Source: Setaria digitata
Lineage: Eukaryota > Nematoda > Chromadorea > Rhabditida > Setariidae
DNA length: 64,000 bases
Direction: 5' to 3'
Assembly (NCBI GenBank): GCA_003640385.1
Contig: RCAB01000044.1
Span: 62,001-126,000, forward strand
Below are positions 11,657 to 21,864 of the stretch, one piece after another (position 1 is the first letter of the stretch; each line of letters opens with the position of its first letter). Position numbers and translations under genes: made by a program. Below the pieces are notes generated by a model that was not told the origin of the DNA, did no database searches, and saw only the letters and a program-made list of their open reading frames with translations.

Positions 11657-12517
11657 ATTAGGTGAAGGAGTCCTTTAAGTATTGAAGAAATGGAACAGAA
11701 AGGACAAGTGGAAGACTATTATCTCTTGTATCAAAACTAAACAACGATGACAATTTACTACTGCAAACTATTCATTCCCTCGGCATTCATTTCGCTCATT
11801 TTCTAAAATTGATTTCAAATTTTGCATTTTCTAACACAAATGAAGGATAGTTTCATCATTGTCAAAATACTAATAATACCATCATTTTCACAATCATAGT
11901 AATAAGAGAATAATAATGATAATAATAATAATAATAATTTTAAAAAATTAGAAGAGATTTGCAGATATCAATTTTTTTCATTTTCGTTTCCTGTGCTTCA
12001 CGAGGAATGTATTTAACTTGAGCCAAGACATGATTAACAACTGTTTGCTTCTCATAACTCATGTTTCTGTTTTATTTTCCGGTTAAACTTAAATAATTTT
12101 AAGTTAACTCTCGCCTCTCTTTTTCAAACGTTCCTCTTCTTTGTCTGTTTTTTTTTTTTTTTTTTTTTTTTCTCTTCGTTGAATAAAAGTTGCCTCATTT
12201 TTGGCTAATTACATTACTTAACAACAGAAACATTTCCGGCCGGAATTCTTGCTTAAAAATACGTGAAAAGGAAAGTAATTTTACGCATTATTTTATTGTT
12301 AATTTATCAATTCTAATTTTTTGTTTTTAATTATTTTTTCATAATCAATTCATTACATTTATATTTTATGTTTCGATGAAAATTTCCCAATTTCAAGTTT
12401 TTCATTTGTTACGGATATATAGAAGCAGGATGATGACCTATACAACCAGCTGAGAAGACCCAATTTTCTTTCATTTCGTGTAACAATTTCTTCAACATTC
12501 ATCATCTGTTGCTGTTC

Positions 12518-12661
12518 CAACAACAATAACAACAACCACGACGACAACAACAACAATAAAAATAACAAAATAAATAATATGAACTATTTCTACTACCCAC
12601 TGCTGCTATTAATCGTCGTAATTTCACGATAACCTACACTGCTTCTATATCGTAAACAATG

Positions 12662-12694
<33 letters not shown>
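12518..12694. repeat. (CAA)n trinucleotide microsatellites
   Basis: Two CAA/AAC-rich tracts occur: an interrupted one at about 12518-12566 and a nearly pure one at 12662-12694 followed by AGCAGCAGC. Open frames on both strands run through them. The minus-strand side gives NVEEIVTRNERKLG next to the first tract and the plus-strand side gives a poly-Asn frame; composition is driven by the repeat, so I call no gene here. Confidence 0.8.
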
Positions 12695-14362
12695 GTAGCA
12701 GCAGCATTATGGAGGCGATAGTATGGAGAGTAGAAACGATTTTCTACTCTTTTCAGTACCACTACAACAATTATTAATGCCATGTTATCACCGTAACCTA
12801 TATTTGTTGTTTGCTGTACGCCATATTTCTTAATCTTGTTGTTGTGCACTTGCATGATCTTTAGCCTGAAATTTCTCTTCTAACTGATTCATAAAGTGAA
12901 GTAAATAAATATTTGCTGAATAACTTATGCTCAATAAAAATTCAGTTCAATAGGCCTATTTTACCTTTTGAAGAGAGTTGTTAATTATAACATTTTATTC
13001 ATTTATTTCATTTTTAACGACACTTCTGAACTGTGCTGCAATTTATTGTTTTAGTTTTTTGATTCAGTTAATAAACTGAATTAATTTCCTGTAGAATAAT
13101 CTATGGTTTTCAAATTTCTCGAAAACCTCAGTTTTTCTAATTCGAATGAAGATAGCTTAATTATTTTACATCAACTCTAACACTTATCCTGCTTATCCTC
13201 TATTAAAATTAACAAAAAAAAAAACAATAATTTTGTATTAAAACGTAAGTTTCCTGTAAAAAAATATTCTACTCTCTTTTTCTTCTAATATTTGAATACA
13301 TTTTTTTTTTTCTTTTGAATAGTTTACAAACTATGAAATTATGATAAAACTGAGTTCGATCACTTTCTTGATTATTGGAAACTTTTCGTTTTGGATTATC
13401 GCAGAATACTGATATCAGTCACTGAGTAAACATTAAAACTGCACCTATACTAATTTATGATTTTAAGCTTATAACAATCGATGCAAAATTAGATGAAAAT
13501 TTAATTCAAATCAAAAGTATGGAAATATCAGGAGTAGCATGGCAAGCATGTCAAATTTAGCTAGAAATTATATATAAATATAAAGAGCTCAAATGGCAAA
13601 GGTCAGAACATGTCACGGTGGGATTATTTTGACTGATAAGGAGAAAACTTGTTCACAGCATGCACATTTATGAACATGTTGTCTGTCGTCATAATAGTCG
13701 TAAAAGTTGTTTAAATTCTATTTCTCTTCAATTCCGGTCATTCCATACTTTGTCGTTTTGGGTGTGATTAAAATAAGTGGTTAAATAAACTAGCACTGTT
13801 AAACCTCGCAAATTTCCTTTGTTTAAAACAGAAATAATTACATGAACACTTCCGTAAACTTTTACACTTCCCCTTTTCATGATAATAGATTTTTTATATA
13901 AATTTTTGCAAACTTAGGCATAATTATTTCGTTGATTTTTCATTATTTATTGTATGAAAGTTTATGTTTAAAATATTTAAATTGCTGTGGAGATTTAAAA
14001 ATTGTTTGCAATTTTCAAAAATGATTTTGTTGGTAACAATTTCAGAGAACATGGTAGCAGGGAGAGGAGAAAACAAAGTTGGTAAAAGTCAAAAAACTTT
14101 ATTGCTATCTAAATATATTTGCTGCAAATTCTATCAGTAAAATTTTTTTCTAATTTTCTTTAGCATTCTTTCTTTCTTCACTTCTCTTAATTAATATCCT
14201 ACTTTGGAAAGTTTCTAAGATTTAATTCAAATTTACATATTCACTGATAGCATGAGATAATACTTCCATACAATTAGCACCTCAAAATGTGTTATAAAAC
14301 AATGAAAATAAAATATTATCTGCTTCTGAATAACAATTTTTTTTCTTGCATACTTTCATGAC

Positions 14363-14619
14363 CACTTTAAATCTCCTTCCTTTTTCATTTAAAAAAGTTT
14401 AATTTGATGAAAAAAAAAGAAAAAACAATAGCAGCAGGTTAATTGATATAACTCGCTGAGCTCTTCCTACTACGACTGAAAGCTAAANCACTTTAAATCT
14501 CCTTCCTTTTTCATTTAAAAAAGTTTAATTTGATGACAAAAAAAAAGAAAGAAAAAACAATAGCAGCAGGTTAATTGATATAACTCGCTGAGCTCTTCCT
14601 ACTACGACTGAAAGCTAAA
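14363..14619. repeat. Direct duplication of about 130 bp separated by a single N
   Basis: Copy 1 (14363-14487) and copy 2 (14489-14619) both run from CACTTTAAATCTCC to GACTGAAAGCTAAA. They are identical except around one poly-A stretch, where copy 2 is six bases longer. The only ambiguous base in the window, an N at 14488, lies exactly at the junction. This is what unmerged contig ends or a collapsed/expanded assembly gap look like; a true tandem duplication is the alternative. Confidence 0.9.
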
Positions 14620-14800
14620 TTTGTCAAAACTGATCAGTTCATTTTGCCACCCTTCATAGCTCCGTATTAATTGTTTCTTATTTTAGCAGTCATTAATATA
14701 GCAACACCTTTATGAGTGAGTTATTTCTACATCTCACAGCGCCATCTCTCGTCACATTCCAATCCTTTCCTCCACTCTCTTCTTCCTTTTAAAACTTTCA

Positions 14801-15050
14801 TTGTTCGTTCGAAATGTTTCCGATAGTGAAAAGATTCATTCATTCATCCCTTCATTTCATCCTATTCATAGCACTAGCAACATTGGAAAGAGAAGTAATA
14901 TGCGATCTAAAGTTGGCTATGCATTTCAGCGCTTCAAACCGGTCTCAAGCATTCGTTCATTTGATTATTGTGAAAGAAGGATCGAAGCAAGACGGGACTG
15001 GATTACAGGATGACCGGGGTATCGAGACACTGAGGCACGGGGGATTCTGA
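14801..15050 (+). other. Coding-like block with two competing frames
   Basis: A roughly 250-bp patch is markedly less AT-rich than its surroundings, with words such as GACCGGGGTATCGAGACACTG. Two plus-strand frames are open: one starts MFPIVKRF with a hydrophobic stretch and would be a 78-residue signal-peptide-like protein; the other contains MRSKVGYAFQRFKPVSSIRS. No splice sites decide between them. It could equally be a conserved noncoding or 5' untranslated segment. Confidence 0.2.
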
Positions 15051-16184
15051 TTGACGTGAAGTGATCTCTAGTAGCTTTCGAAAGTTTGATTCAGCTACTC
15101 GTCATATTTATTAATTTCTCAGTGTTTCGTCCGGTCTTTTCCTCCCTTCTTATCACTTTTCTTGTCATTATTGCCTTTATTTCATTCATTAACATTCTAC
15201 ACTTATTGTCATATCGTAGCAGCACTGATTATATTCTCTTTCAATCGAAACTCGTTAGTGAAAGCTGATTTTTTACATCAATTGTTAATTGAAATTGGCG
15301 AAATTCATTTGTTAAACACATCGCTTACTTTACAACAATTTACAAATGAAGAAACTGAATCATTATGAAATACGTGAAGTGAATTGTGCACGAAAAGATA
15401 CCTGAAATGGAACTTAATAAATTATTACATTTCTTATTTCTTTTCTTAAGTTTGGCAAAAATAAACTGTAAATGAAAATTATCCTGTTACGTAAGATAAC
15501 GATATATTGAAAAAAATTTACCAGCATAATTAAATCCTTCATAATCTCCTTTTTATCAAATTTACAAAATTAATTACAAAAGAGAAAACAAACTGTTCAG
15601 ACAGTCTTATCATTGATTTACTGTCTCATCAATAATAATATTTAAAAAGTGAAACAAAAATTAGCATGATTTATTAAAATGAATTTAGGAGTGTTGTGAT
15701 GATAAAAGTAACGAAACAGGAAACGGAGATAATCAAAATTTCCTGTTATAAATTGATGAACGTTGCAATGCTTTGGTGATTCAAAAAAAAAAGGAAAAAA
15801 TCGACATAAAAAAGAAAAAGAAAGCGAAACTAACTGAAAATGAGAAATTTTAACTAACTGTTTCTCTAAAAAGTGGACAAATTATTGTTTTTAATTAATC
15901 AATTTGTTTAATCTACATTTTATAACTTTTTTTTTTAGACAAAATTCAAAATCGCATACAAAAACACTGAGAAAGTTTTAGCTGTTATAGTGAGAAGAAG
16001 TTGAAAAGAAGGTAATGTTATCATCAAACGACTTTTATATCAATAAATTATTGACGATTTAGCTTCGGAGTATAGCTTTAAGCAGCTCTACATCAGATAA
16101 TCAATTCAGTTTCAAATAGTTTTTAAACTAATTATCCCAAAAACGACTGCACCAAATTTTTTTTTCTTTTTTGAAAATTTTTTA

Positions 16185-16430
16185 TTAAATTTCAAAAAAA
16201 AAAAAGAAAAATACAAATAGCTTTTGTATGAATATATCATTTCTAGGCCATTTCACTTCACGAGCAGCTATCGAACCGATCACGTAACCGGAGATGGCAA
16301 TATTCATGCAATTCATCCTCTCGTCATTCTTCTTCACATCTAGGTTACTGCTGTAAATAGCGATAAACCAGATGAAACATAAGAATAGCAGATTGGCATG
16401 CATGCATGCATGCATGCAGAAAAGAGACAT
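16185..16430 (-). CDS. Candidate small secreted protein
   Basis: The minus-strand frame begins in a (GCAT)n run; the best start is the last Met in it (MHANLLFLCFIWFIAIYS), a good signal peptide with predicted cleavage near SSNLD. The mature part (NLDVKKNDERMNCMNIAISG, then AAREVKWPRNDIF) is about 41% GC and protein-like. The 3' part degenerates into poly-Phe from a T tract, so the true end is probably a splice donor, e.g. CTATTT|GTATTT. An acceptor-like TTTACAG inside the signal region raises the alternative that the coding part is an internal exon. No homologue recognised. Confidence 0.3.
   Translation of the reverse strand: MSLFCMHACMHANLLFLCFIWFIAIYSSNLDVKKNDERMNCMNIAISGYVIGSIAAREVKWPRNDIFIQKLFVFFFFFFEI
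16396..16418. repeat. (GCAT)n microsatellite
   Basis: A self-complementary run of GCAT units (GCATGCATGCATGCAT...) is able to form a cruciform. It overlaps the start of the minus-strand frame at 16185-16430. Confidence 0.9.
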
Positions 16431-16645
16431 GCAGTAGCGACGAAGAATAGGAAGGAAGAGAGAAGGGAGATGAAGGTGTGGGATACACGTACGTTGCTGA
16501 TAAATAGGTAGTTCCTTGAGTGCCGCCGCTAGGTTTTAGAATATATGCAAAACAGGTATATTTAGGTGAGCTCTGCTAGAAGTGACCAATAAAGGTAGTG
16601 CTGTAGCAGCGGTTCCAGTCGCTGGTTTCACTCCTCTGCTCAACT

Positions 16646-16852
16646 ATGTCATCAATTGTCAAACAGGATGACAACAATTGTGTTCCTATCAAACTTATTG
16701 TTCTTGCAACTATTGTTATTGTCATTGCTCTTTTTATAGCCAATATTTTCATCGTTGTTATTGTTATTGCTGCTCTTATTCAATGCTATCGAGAGAAGGG
16801 GGGGGGGGGGAAAAAAAATAAAGCAATACGATCTATGATTTATGCTAATTAA
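16646..16852 (+). CDS. Weak candidate: 68-aa single-pass membrane peptide
   Basis: The ATG at 16646 opens a 68-codon frame with one long hydrophobic segment (about residues 15-45, Ile/Val/Ala-rich), followed by a G run (16799-16810) and a basic tail. Hydrophobicity comes largely from ATT/GTT repeats, so the frame may reflect low-complexity DNA. It is divergent from the minus-strand candidates beside it. Confidence 0.15.
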   Translation: MSSIVKQDDNNCVPIKLIVLATIVIVIALFIANIFIVVIVIAALIQCYREKGGGGKKNKAIRSMIYAN

Positions 16853-17152
16853 TTTTACTGCAGTATAGTGTAAAATTAAATTGAATGGAAAGTTACAAAT
16901 TCATACCCTCCTCAATTAACTTTTTTAAATGTAAATTGAATTATTTAATAATTTGCGCCGAGAAAAAAAGGGGAGAGAAAAGAGAAGAAAAACGAAAGAT
17001 TAAATTAAAAAATTTTCCTCTAATTTTTTCTTTTTTTTTTTTTCCATATATAAAAATAATTAATATATTTGCATTTCATAGAACTTTTTGCTCTTTTCCT
17101 CTTTCACGAATTTCTTTTTTCATAATTACAAATGAAAGAAATGAATCATTTG

Positions 17153-17898
17153 CTAAATTTCATTTCCTTCATCATATTTCTCCTCCCTATAATTATTGCT
17201 TTTAATTTTTCGATCTATTAAATATATGTCTATTTTCGTTGGCTGTATTTTCCTTTCATTTGACTTTCTCTTATTTCTGAAAATATGTCAATTGATTAGT
17301 GATAAATTAGTGATAATTAGCATGCCAAGAACAAAAGCAGTGGTTGATGAATGTTAGGAGATTTTTTTTTAGCATGAAAATATGATAAACCTGCTGATTT
17401 TTTTCTAAGAGAAAAAAATGCAAACTTTTAACTTCTCTCAATTGCTTATTTTTTTCTTTACTTTTTTTAGCAATCAATCTTAATTTCTTTTTTAATGCAG
17501 TAATTATCAAGAACTGATAAGATTATGATTAAATTAAAAAATATTAAATGTTAGAATGAAAAGGAAGAAAAAAGAAAATAAAGGCCTAATCCATTAAGCT
17601 ATTTTACTATTGTGATTATAACTGTTAAGGAAAATGATATGTAGCATTTGATGATAAGAGGCAGCTAAGTGTTAACAAGGTGATTTCAAAAGTGATAATG
17701 ATAAGTAATCTATCTACATTATGATATATGGCATGAAACCGGGTATATGAGCAACCGACTACGATTGCTTTGACTTCGACGACGATCGGTCGAATTTGGG
17801 TCGATGATGTCCTGCTCCAATGCTCCTTCACTGAACAATACAACAACATATACAACAATTAAAACTACTTCAAAAATGCTCCTTTTTCCAATCGGCAT
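17153..17898 (-). CDS. Candidate two-exon secreted basic peptide precursor
   Basis: Exon 1 (17898-17756, ATG 17898-17896) is about 43% GC and starts MPIGKRSIFEVVLIVV, a classic signal peptide (basic n-region, Val-rich core, small-residue cleavage region near SEGALEQ). The mature sequence is hydrophilic and contains a tri-arginine site (DPNSTDRRRSQSNRS), the kind of site cut by prohormone convertases. With donor CG|GTTGCT (weak) the frame joins in phase to 17276-17153 after ATTTTCAG, adding 40 residues to a TAG; an alternative donor CCG|GTTTCA does not give an open join. The second exon is AT-rich and less convincing. The family is not recognised; a neuropeptide-like or other secreted peptide is a guess from layout. 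Confidence 0.3.
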
Positions 17899-17990
17899 CA
17901 AGCCATCATCATCGTCATCATCGTCATCACTATCACCATCATTGTCATCGTCAACAGCAAGCCATCATCATCACCATCATTAGCAAGAGC
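17895..17990. repeat. CATCATC/GTCATC imperfect microsatellite
   Basis: Runs of CATCATCATCGTCATCATCG with ACCATC variants occur immediately upstream (minus-strand sense) of the peptide candidate at 17153-17898. Confidence 0.8.
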
Positions 17991-18100
17991 TAAGCTGACC
18001 TATGTTTTATTCATCAAGAATCTCAACCTTTCCTCCCTGCTTTTCCCCTCGTCATGATGATAAAGGGTATTTTGTCTTTTCTTATTTATCAGATTCCGAA

Positions 18101-18184
18101 GGGTTTTGATAAGCCCATAGTGAACTATCACAGCTTCAGACTAGGGTTTTGATAAGCCCATAGTGAACTATCACAGCTTCAGAC
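18101..18184. repeat. Perfect 41-bp direct repeat, period 43
   Basis: The 41 bases starting GGGTTTTGATAAGCCCATAG and ending GCTTCAGAC occur at 18101-18141 and again, without a mismatch, at 18144-18184. The second copy runs straight into an inverted repeat (see 18175-18197). Confidence 0.95.
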
Positions 18185-18197
18185 CTAGTCTGAAGCT
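18175..18197. repeat. 9-bp inverted repeat (hairpin) at the duplication end
   Basis: AGCTTCAGA (18175-18183) is followed after CCTAG by its exact complement TCTGAAGCT (18189-18197). The left arm is part of the duplicated unit. Confidence 0.85.
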
Positions 18198-18440
18198 CAA
18201 GCTTAAGTATAACATATCCATGTGTTTCCTCTTTACTTTCACTTAATTTGCATACTGCCTGTTTTCTTTCCCGCTATTTCTTCGTCCTTATTCACTTCTT
18301 ACTTAGACTCACTTTTTCTTTTTCCTCTCTCATTTTCAGTACTCCAGATTGTGCCTCCTCTTCATTCCTTCTCGGTTATTCCACTCAAGTGTCACGTAAG
18401 TGTATTGTTCAAAACACAGAGAAGTAGGTATGCGTGGTGC

Positions 18441-18470
18441 GTGTGGATGCGTGTGGATGCGTGTGGATGC
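18441..18470. repeat. 10-bp tandem repeat, three copies
   Basis: The unit GTGTGGATGC is repeated three times in perfect register, preceded by a related GCGTGGTGC. Confidence 0.9.
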
Positions 18471-18589
18471 GTGAATTAGAAGATGTGTGGAAGTGGAAAG
18501 AATGAATGAATGAGAGCTATTCGGAATGAGAGTGAAAATTGAAATGAAATGAATGAAAAGAAAGAGAAATTGGCCGAATTGCTGATGAT

Positions 18590-18750
18590 AATGGTGGTGG
18601 CGGGGCTGGCTGTACTGTAGTTCGGTAAATAGGACCCCGTCGAGTAACCCTGATTGATCCCCCGGAGCTTATCGAATTAGGTCTTCCCCTCCCATTTCTC
18701 AGTGTCCCCCGCGTGCTCCCTTCCTACTGCACCATTTCTTCCTAAGAATC
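18590..18750 (+). promoter_or_regulatory. GC-rich block, possible promoter of the zinc-finger gene
   Basis: A block of about 160 bp stands out as GC-rich (GGTGGTGGCGGGGCTGGC, GGACCCCGTCGAG, GATCCCCCGGAGC, TGTCCCCCGCGTGC) in an AT-rich background. It contains CTGATTGATC, the form of a homeodomain/PBC-type site, and has no good open frame. It lies 1.4 kb upstream of the first recognised coding exon of the zinc-finger gene (20100). The promoter assignment is inference from composition and position; an unrecognised 5' untranslated exon is also possible. Confidence 0.35.
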
Positions 18751-20099
18751 GTTCAAGCAATATGAACCATTTTTCTGGAATGGTCAGTCGTTACAATTGT
18801 TATATTGGTTTGTCCTGAATGGGTTCTTGTTGTTCGTTGTTTGTTGTAGCAATTGCTTGGAATATTATCAAATAGGAATTTCTTCTTTCACCAATTAATT
18901 ATTTTGCATATTTTATTCATTGCTATCACTAATTAGGCATCTCTCTAACCAATAAATGCAAGCTATCACTAATTAACTATCTATCCAGTGAACGAATACA
19001 AGCTATCAATCATCCAACCAACGAACGCAAAATTTTTGCTATCAGCAGTATTTGGTGTGGAATTTGTATGGATATCATTTTCTAAAAATTTCCAAGTTTC
19101 AAGTTTTTTTTTTAATATCAGTTCTTTCTTTTTGTCTTAGAACCTAAATTCCTTTCGCTATTTCATTCATCACAAATTTTCATTTCTAAAAGAAGAATTT
19201 CTGATCCTTTTTTGCTTCTTGCTTCCTTTTTCTCTTACTTTCTCCTCATTTACTCATTTTATTATTGATGAATTCACAAATTGTAAAATAGGGTTTTTAT
19301 TGCTAATATAATAATTAAAAGTAATTTTTCCTTTCTCCAATTTGCCATTCATCCAAATTATGTCTTTACAATTCCAGGTGAAAAATTTTAATTAGTCACT
19401 GTAAAAAACTTTACCTTTTTCGTTTATTTTTATCTTTGTATTGGTCTAAAAGAATTTTTCTAAAGTGAACATTTATGTAATCATACTAATTGTGAAATTT
19501 GAAAGTTTTTGGTTTGAGGAATATATATATTTTGAATTTAGGGATTATTGAAGTTTCATTTTTCACGCCTTTTCTACACTGGAAAGTTTTGCAATGTTTC
19601 TACAAAATAATGAGAGTGTCAGTTAAGAATTTCTAAGGTTTATAATAATTTAGTTTCTTTTCAATGTTCGGAGAATGAAGTATAGAATTTAAAAGGGGTA
19701 GTTTAATGCGATCTTTAACTTGCGAATATCTGATTTAGGTGAGCTTACTTTAAATACTTTAAAGTTTCATTTTCAAATTTTAAAAAGTCCCTTTATTCGT
19801 GTCAAATCTTTCTTCATTATCATTTTAAATAAACATTATTAATTCTAAAAATTTGCAGCAATAAAATAAAATTCGTTACGGGTACTGCATTAATTGCCTT
19901 AATTATTTCTAATTTTTAACAACATATTTACAATACGTAAAATTTCTTTTTTTTTTCATTAAATTTTATATCAAATTTTACTTTGATTTATAGTGATTTT
20001 ATCGATTTGGATGATAAATGGACGACAAATAAACGCATGTTACGAATATAAGAATGTATCTAAAATTATAGTATTTCATCTGTTTTGAAGCTATACGTA

Positions 20100-21823
20100 A
20101 TGGATGCATTAATACTGAATGCCGGACATTCGCAACTGGAGGAACAGCTAAAAATCGCAGCTGCTTGTGGTGTCGCGGAACGGCAACACGGATCCAAATC
20201 TAGCGGTATTACCGCAGTGATAGCAGCAGAAGATAACGACGAAATAATGACAGCAATGGAAGACAATAATGAAGGTTTGTGATTAATTTCGATTCCTTAA
20301 TTTTCAATCAAATTATTTAACAATGCTCAAATCGCTTTACAACTTTTTTCCAATTCTGGAAATCACAGTGGCTTACTTAAGATAGCAGTGTTGATATATT
20401 TTAATGAGTAGGAAAAAAGCTAAAAAGAAAAATGTTAGCTAAAATTTTAATTGCTGAATTGAACTGAAATTTGTTAATAATTCTATTTCTTTCGTCTCAT
20501 TTTCTTTAAATTTTTTTCCTTTTTTTTTTTTTTTTTTTTTGAAAGCTAATAGATATTCACTGAGAACACACCATTCCTTCTCATTAAGCGGTTAGTATGT
20601 TTATGAGATTTCGTAAGAGTTTTATGTCATTTGCCAAAAAAATGCATTACTTCATATGCAACGATCAAAAGTGCTACAAATTTTAATAAATTGAATCTTT
20701 AGTTAAGAAGTACACGAATTTCTACTTACTTTATAAATTAATAGTGCTTTTCAAAATCATCAGAAATCCTGGTTCATTGACCAGCAGATATTTTAAACTG
20801 ATAAATTAGATTCTAAAAACCCTTACTTTTCTTGAAATTTGATCTTTTAAATTCTAAAAAATCTCCATTTCGATCGATTTCTTATTAATCTTCATGCTTC
20901 CTTGTCAGATCCTTCATAAACTAGAAAATTTTCGGAGATATTGCACTTTTTTTTTGAATTTTTGGACTGTTTTACAAATTTTTAACGTCATTATGAGCTC
21001 TAAAGTGATATCGACAGAAATGAATGAAAAAACTTTAAGTTTTGATAATAAATTTTGATTTTTGACGAAAAAATTCTAATCAAAAGCAACTTTCATGCAA
21101 ATTTTAATGAAATAAATAATGAAAGTAACAACTGAATAAGACAGCTTGCTAAGAATCATTATAATATTGATAACTTAGCTTCTTTTTTGCTAGCATAAAG
21201 TTTATTCCCTTTCCGCTTTAATTATTCCACATTTTTGAAATTGTTTTTTTTCGAGATAACAAATTTCGTATAATCACCGCTTATTATATGTGATAAATTT
21301 TTTATATTAATTTCAATCACACCAATTCTAATAAATTAAACATTATTTACACATAATTTTTGCCGCTCGTTTGCTTGCTTTTATTGCTGTACGATTGGGT
21401 AAGATTTTTTTCGAATAACGTATAAAAACGATAATTAATATAAAAATGCCTTTTCGTTAATAATATGTCTTTTATTTTTTTTTCAAATCTCTTTTAGAGC
21501 TTCAAACGCTTGGTTTCAAGCCCATATAATGTACTGGTAAATGGCGAGTGTGAGAGAGGGAAAAATCTCGTAAATTATAGTTTTTTTTTCTCTTTGTGAT
21601 TTAAATTATTCTGATTAATAATAATATCTTATAAATTCGCCGAAACTTTGACATCCCATATGACGCTATGAATCAAATAATAAATGAAGCAATTGAACAG
21701 TAAGGAGCAAGAAAAAAGTTTAGGGGAAGGAAGTTTTCCTTTTTTTCTTTTTTTTTCGGTCATATGACCTAGTGACCCGTATGTGTTACTGCTTCTACCC
21801 TTGCTGTTGTTGCTATGTATATG

Positions 21824-21864
<41 letters not shown>

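Noticed and set aside
12359..12855. Minus-strand Leu- and Val-rich frames that look membrane-spanning
   Set aside because: Hydrophobicity comes from the antisense of CAA repeats (GTT/TTG codons).
18222..18479. Hydrophobic 85-codon frame
   Set aside because: Driven by pyrimidine-rich DNA and a GTGTGGATGC repeat; no start context or splice support.
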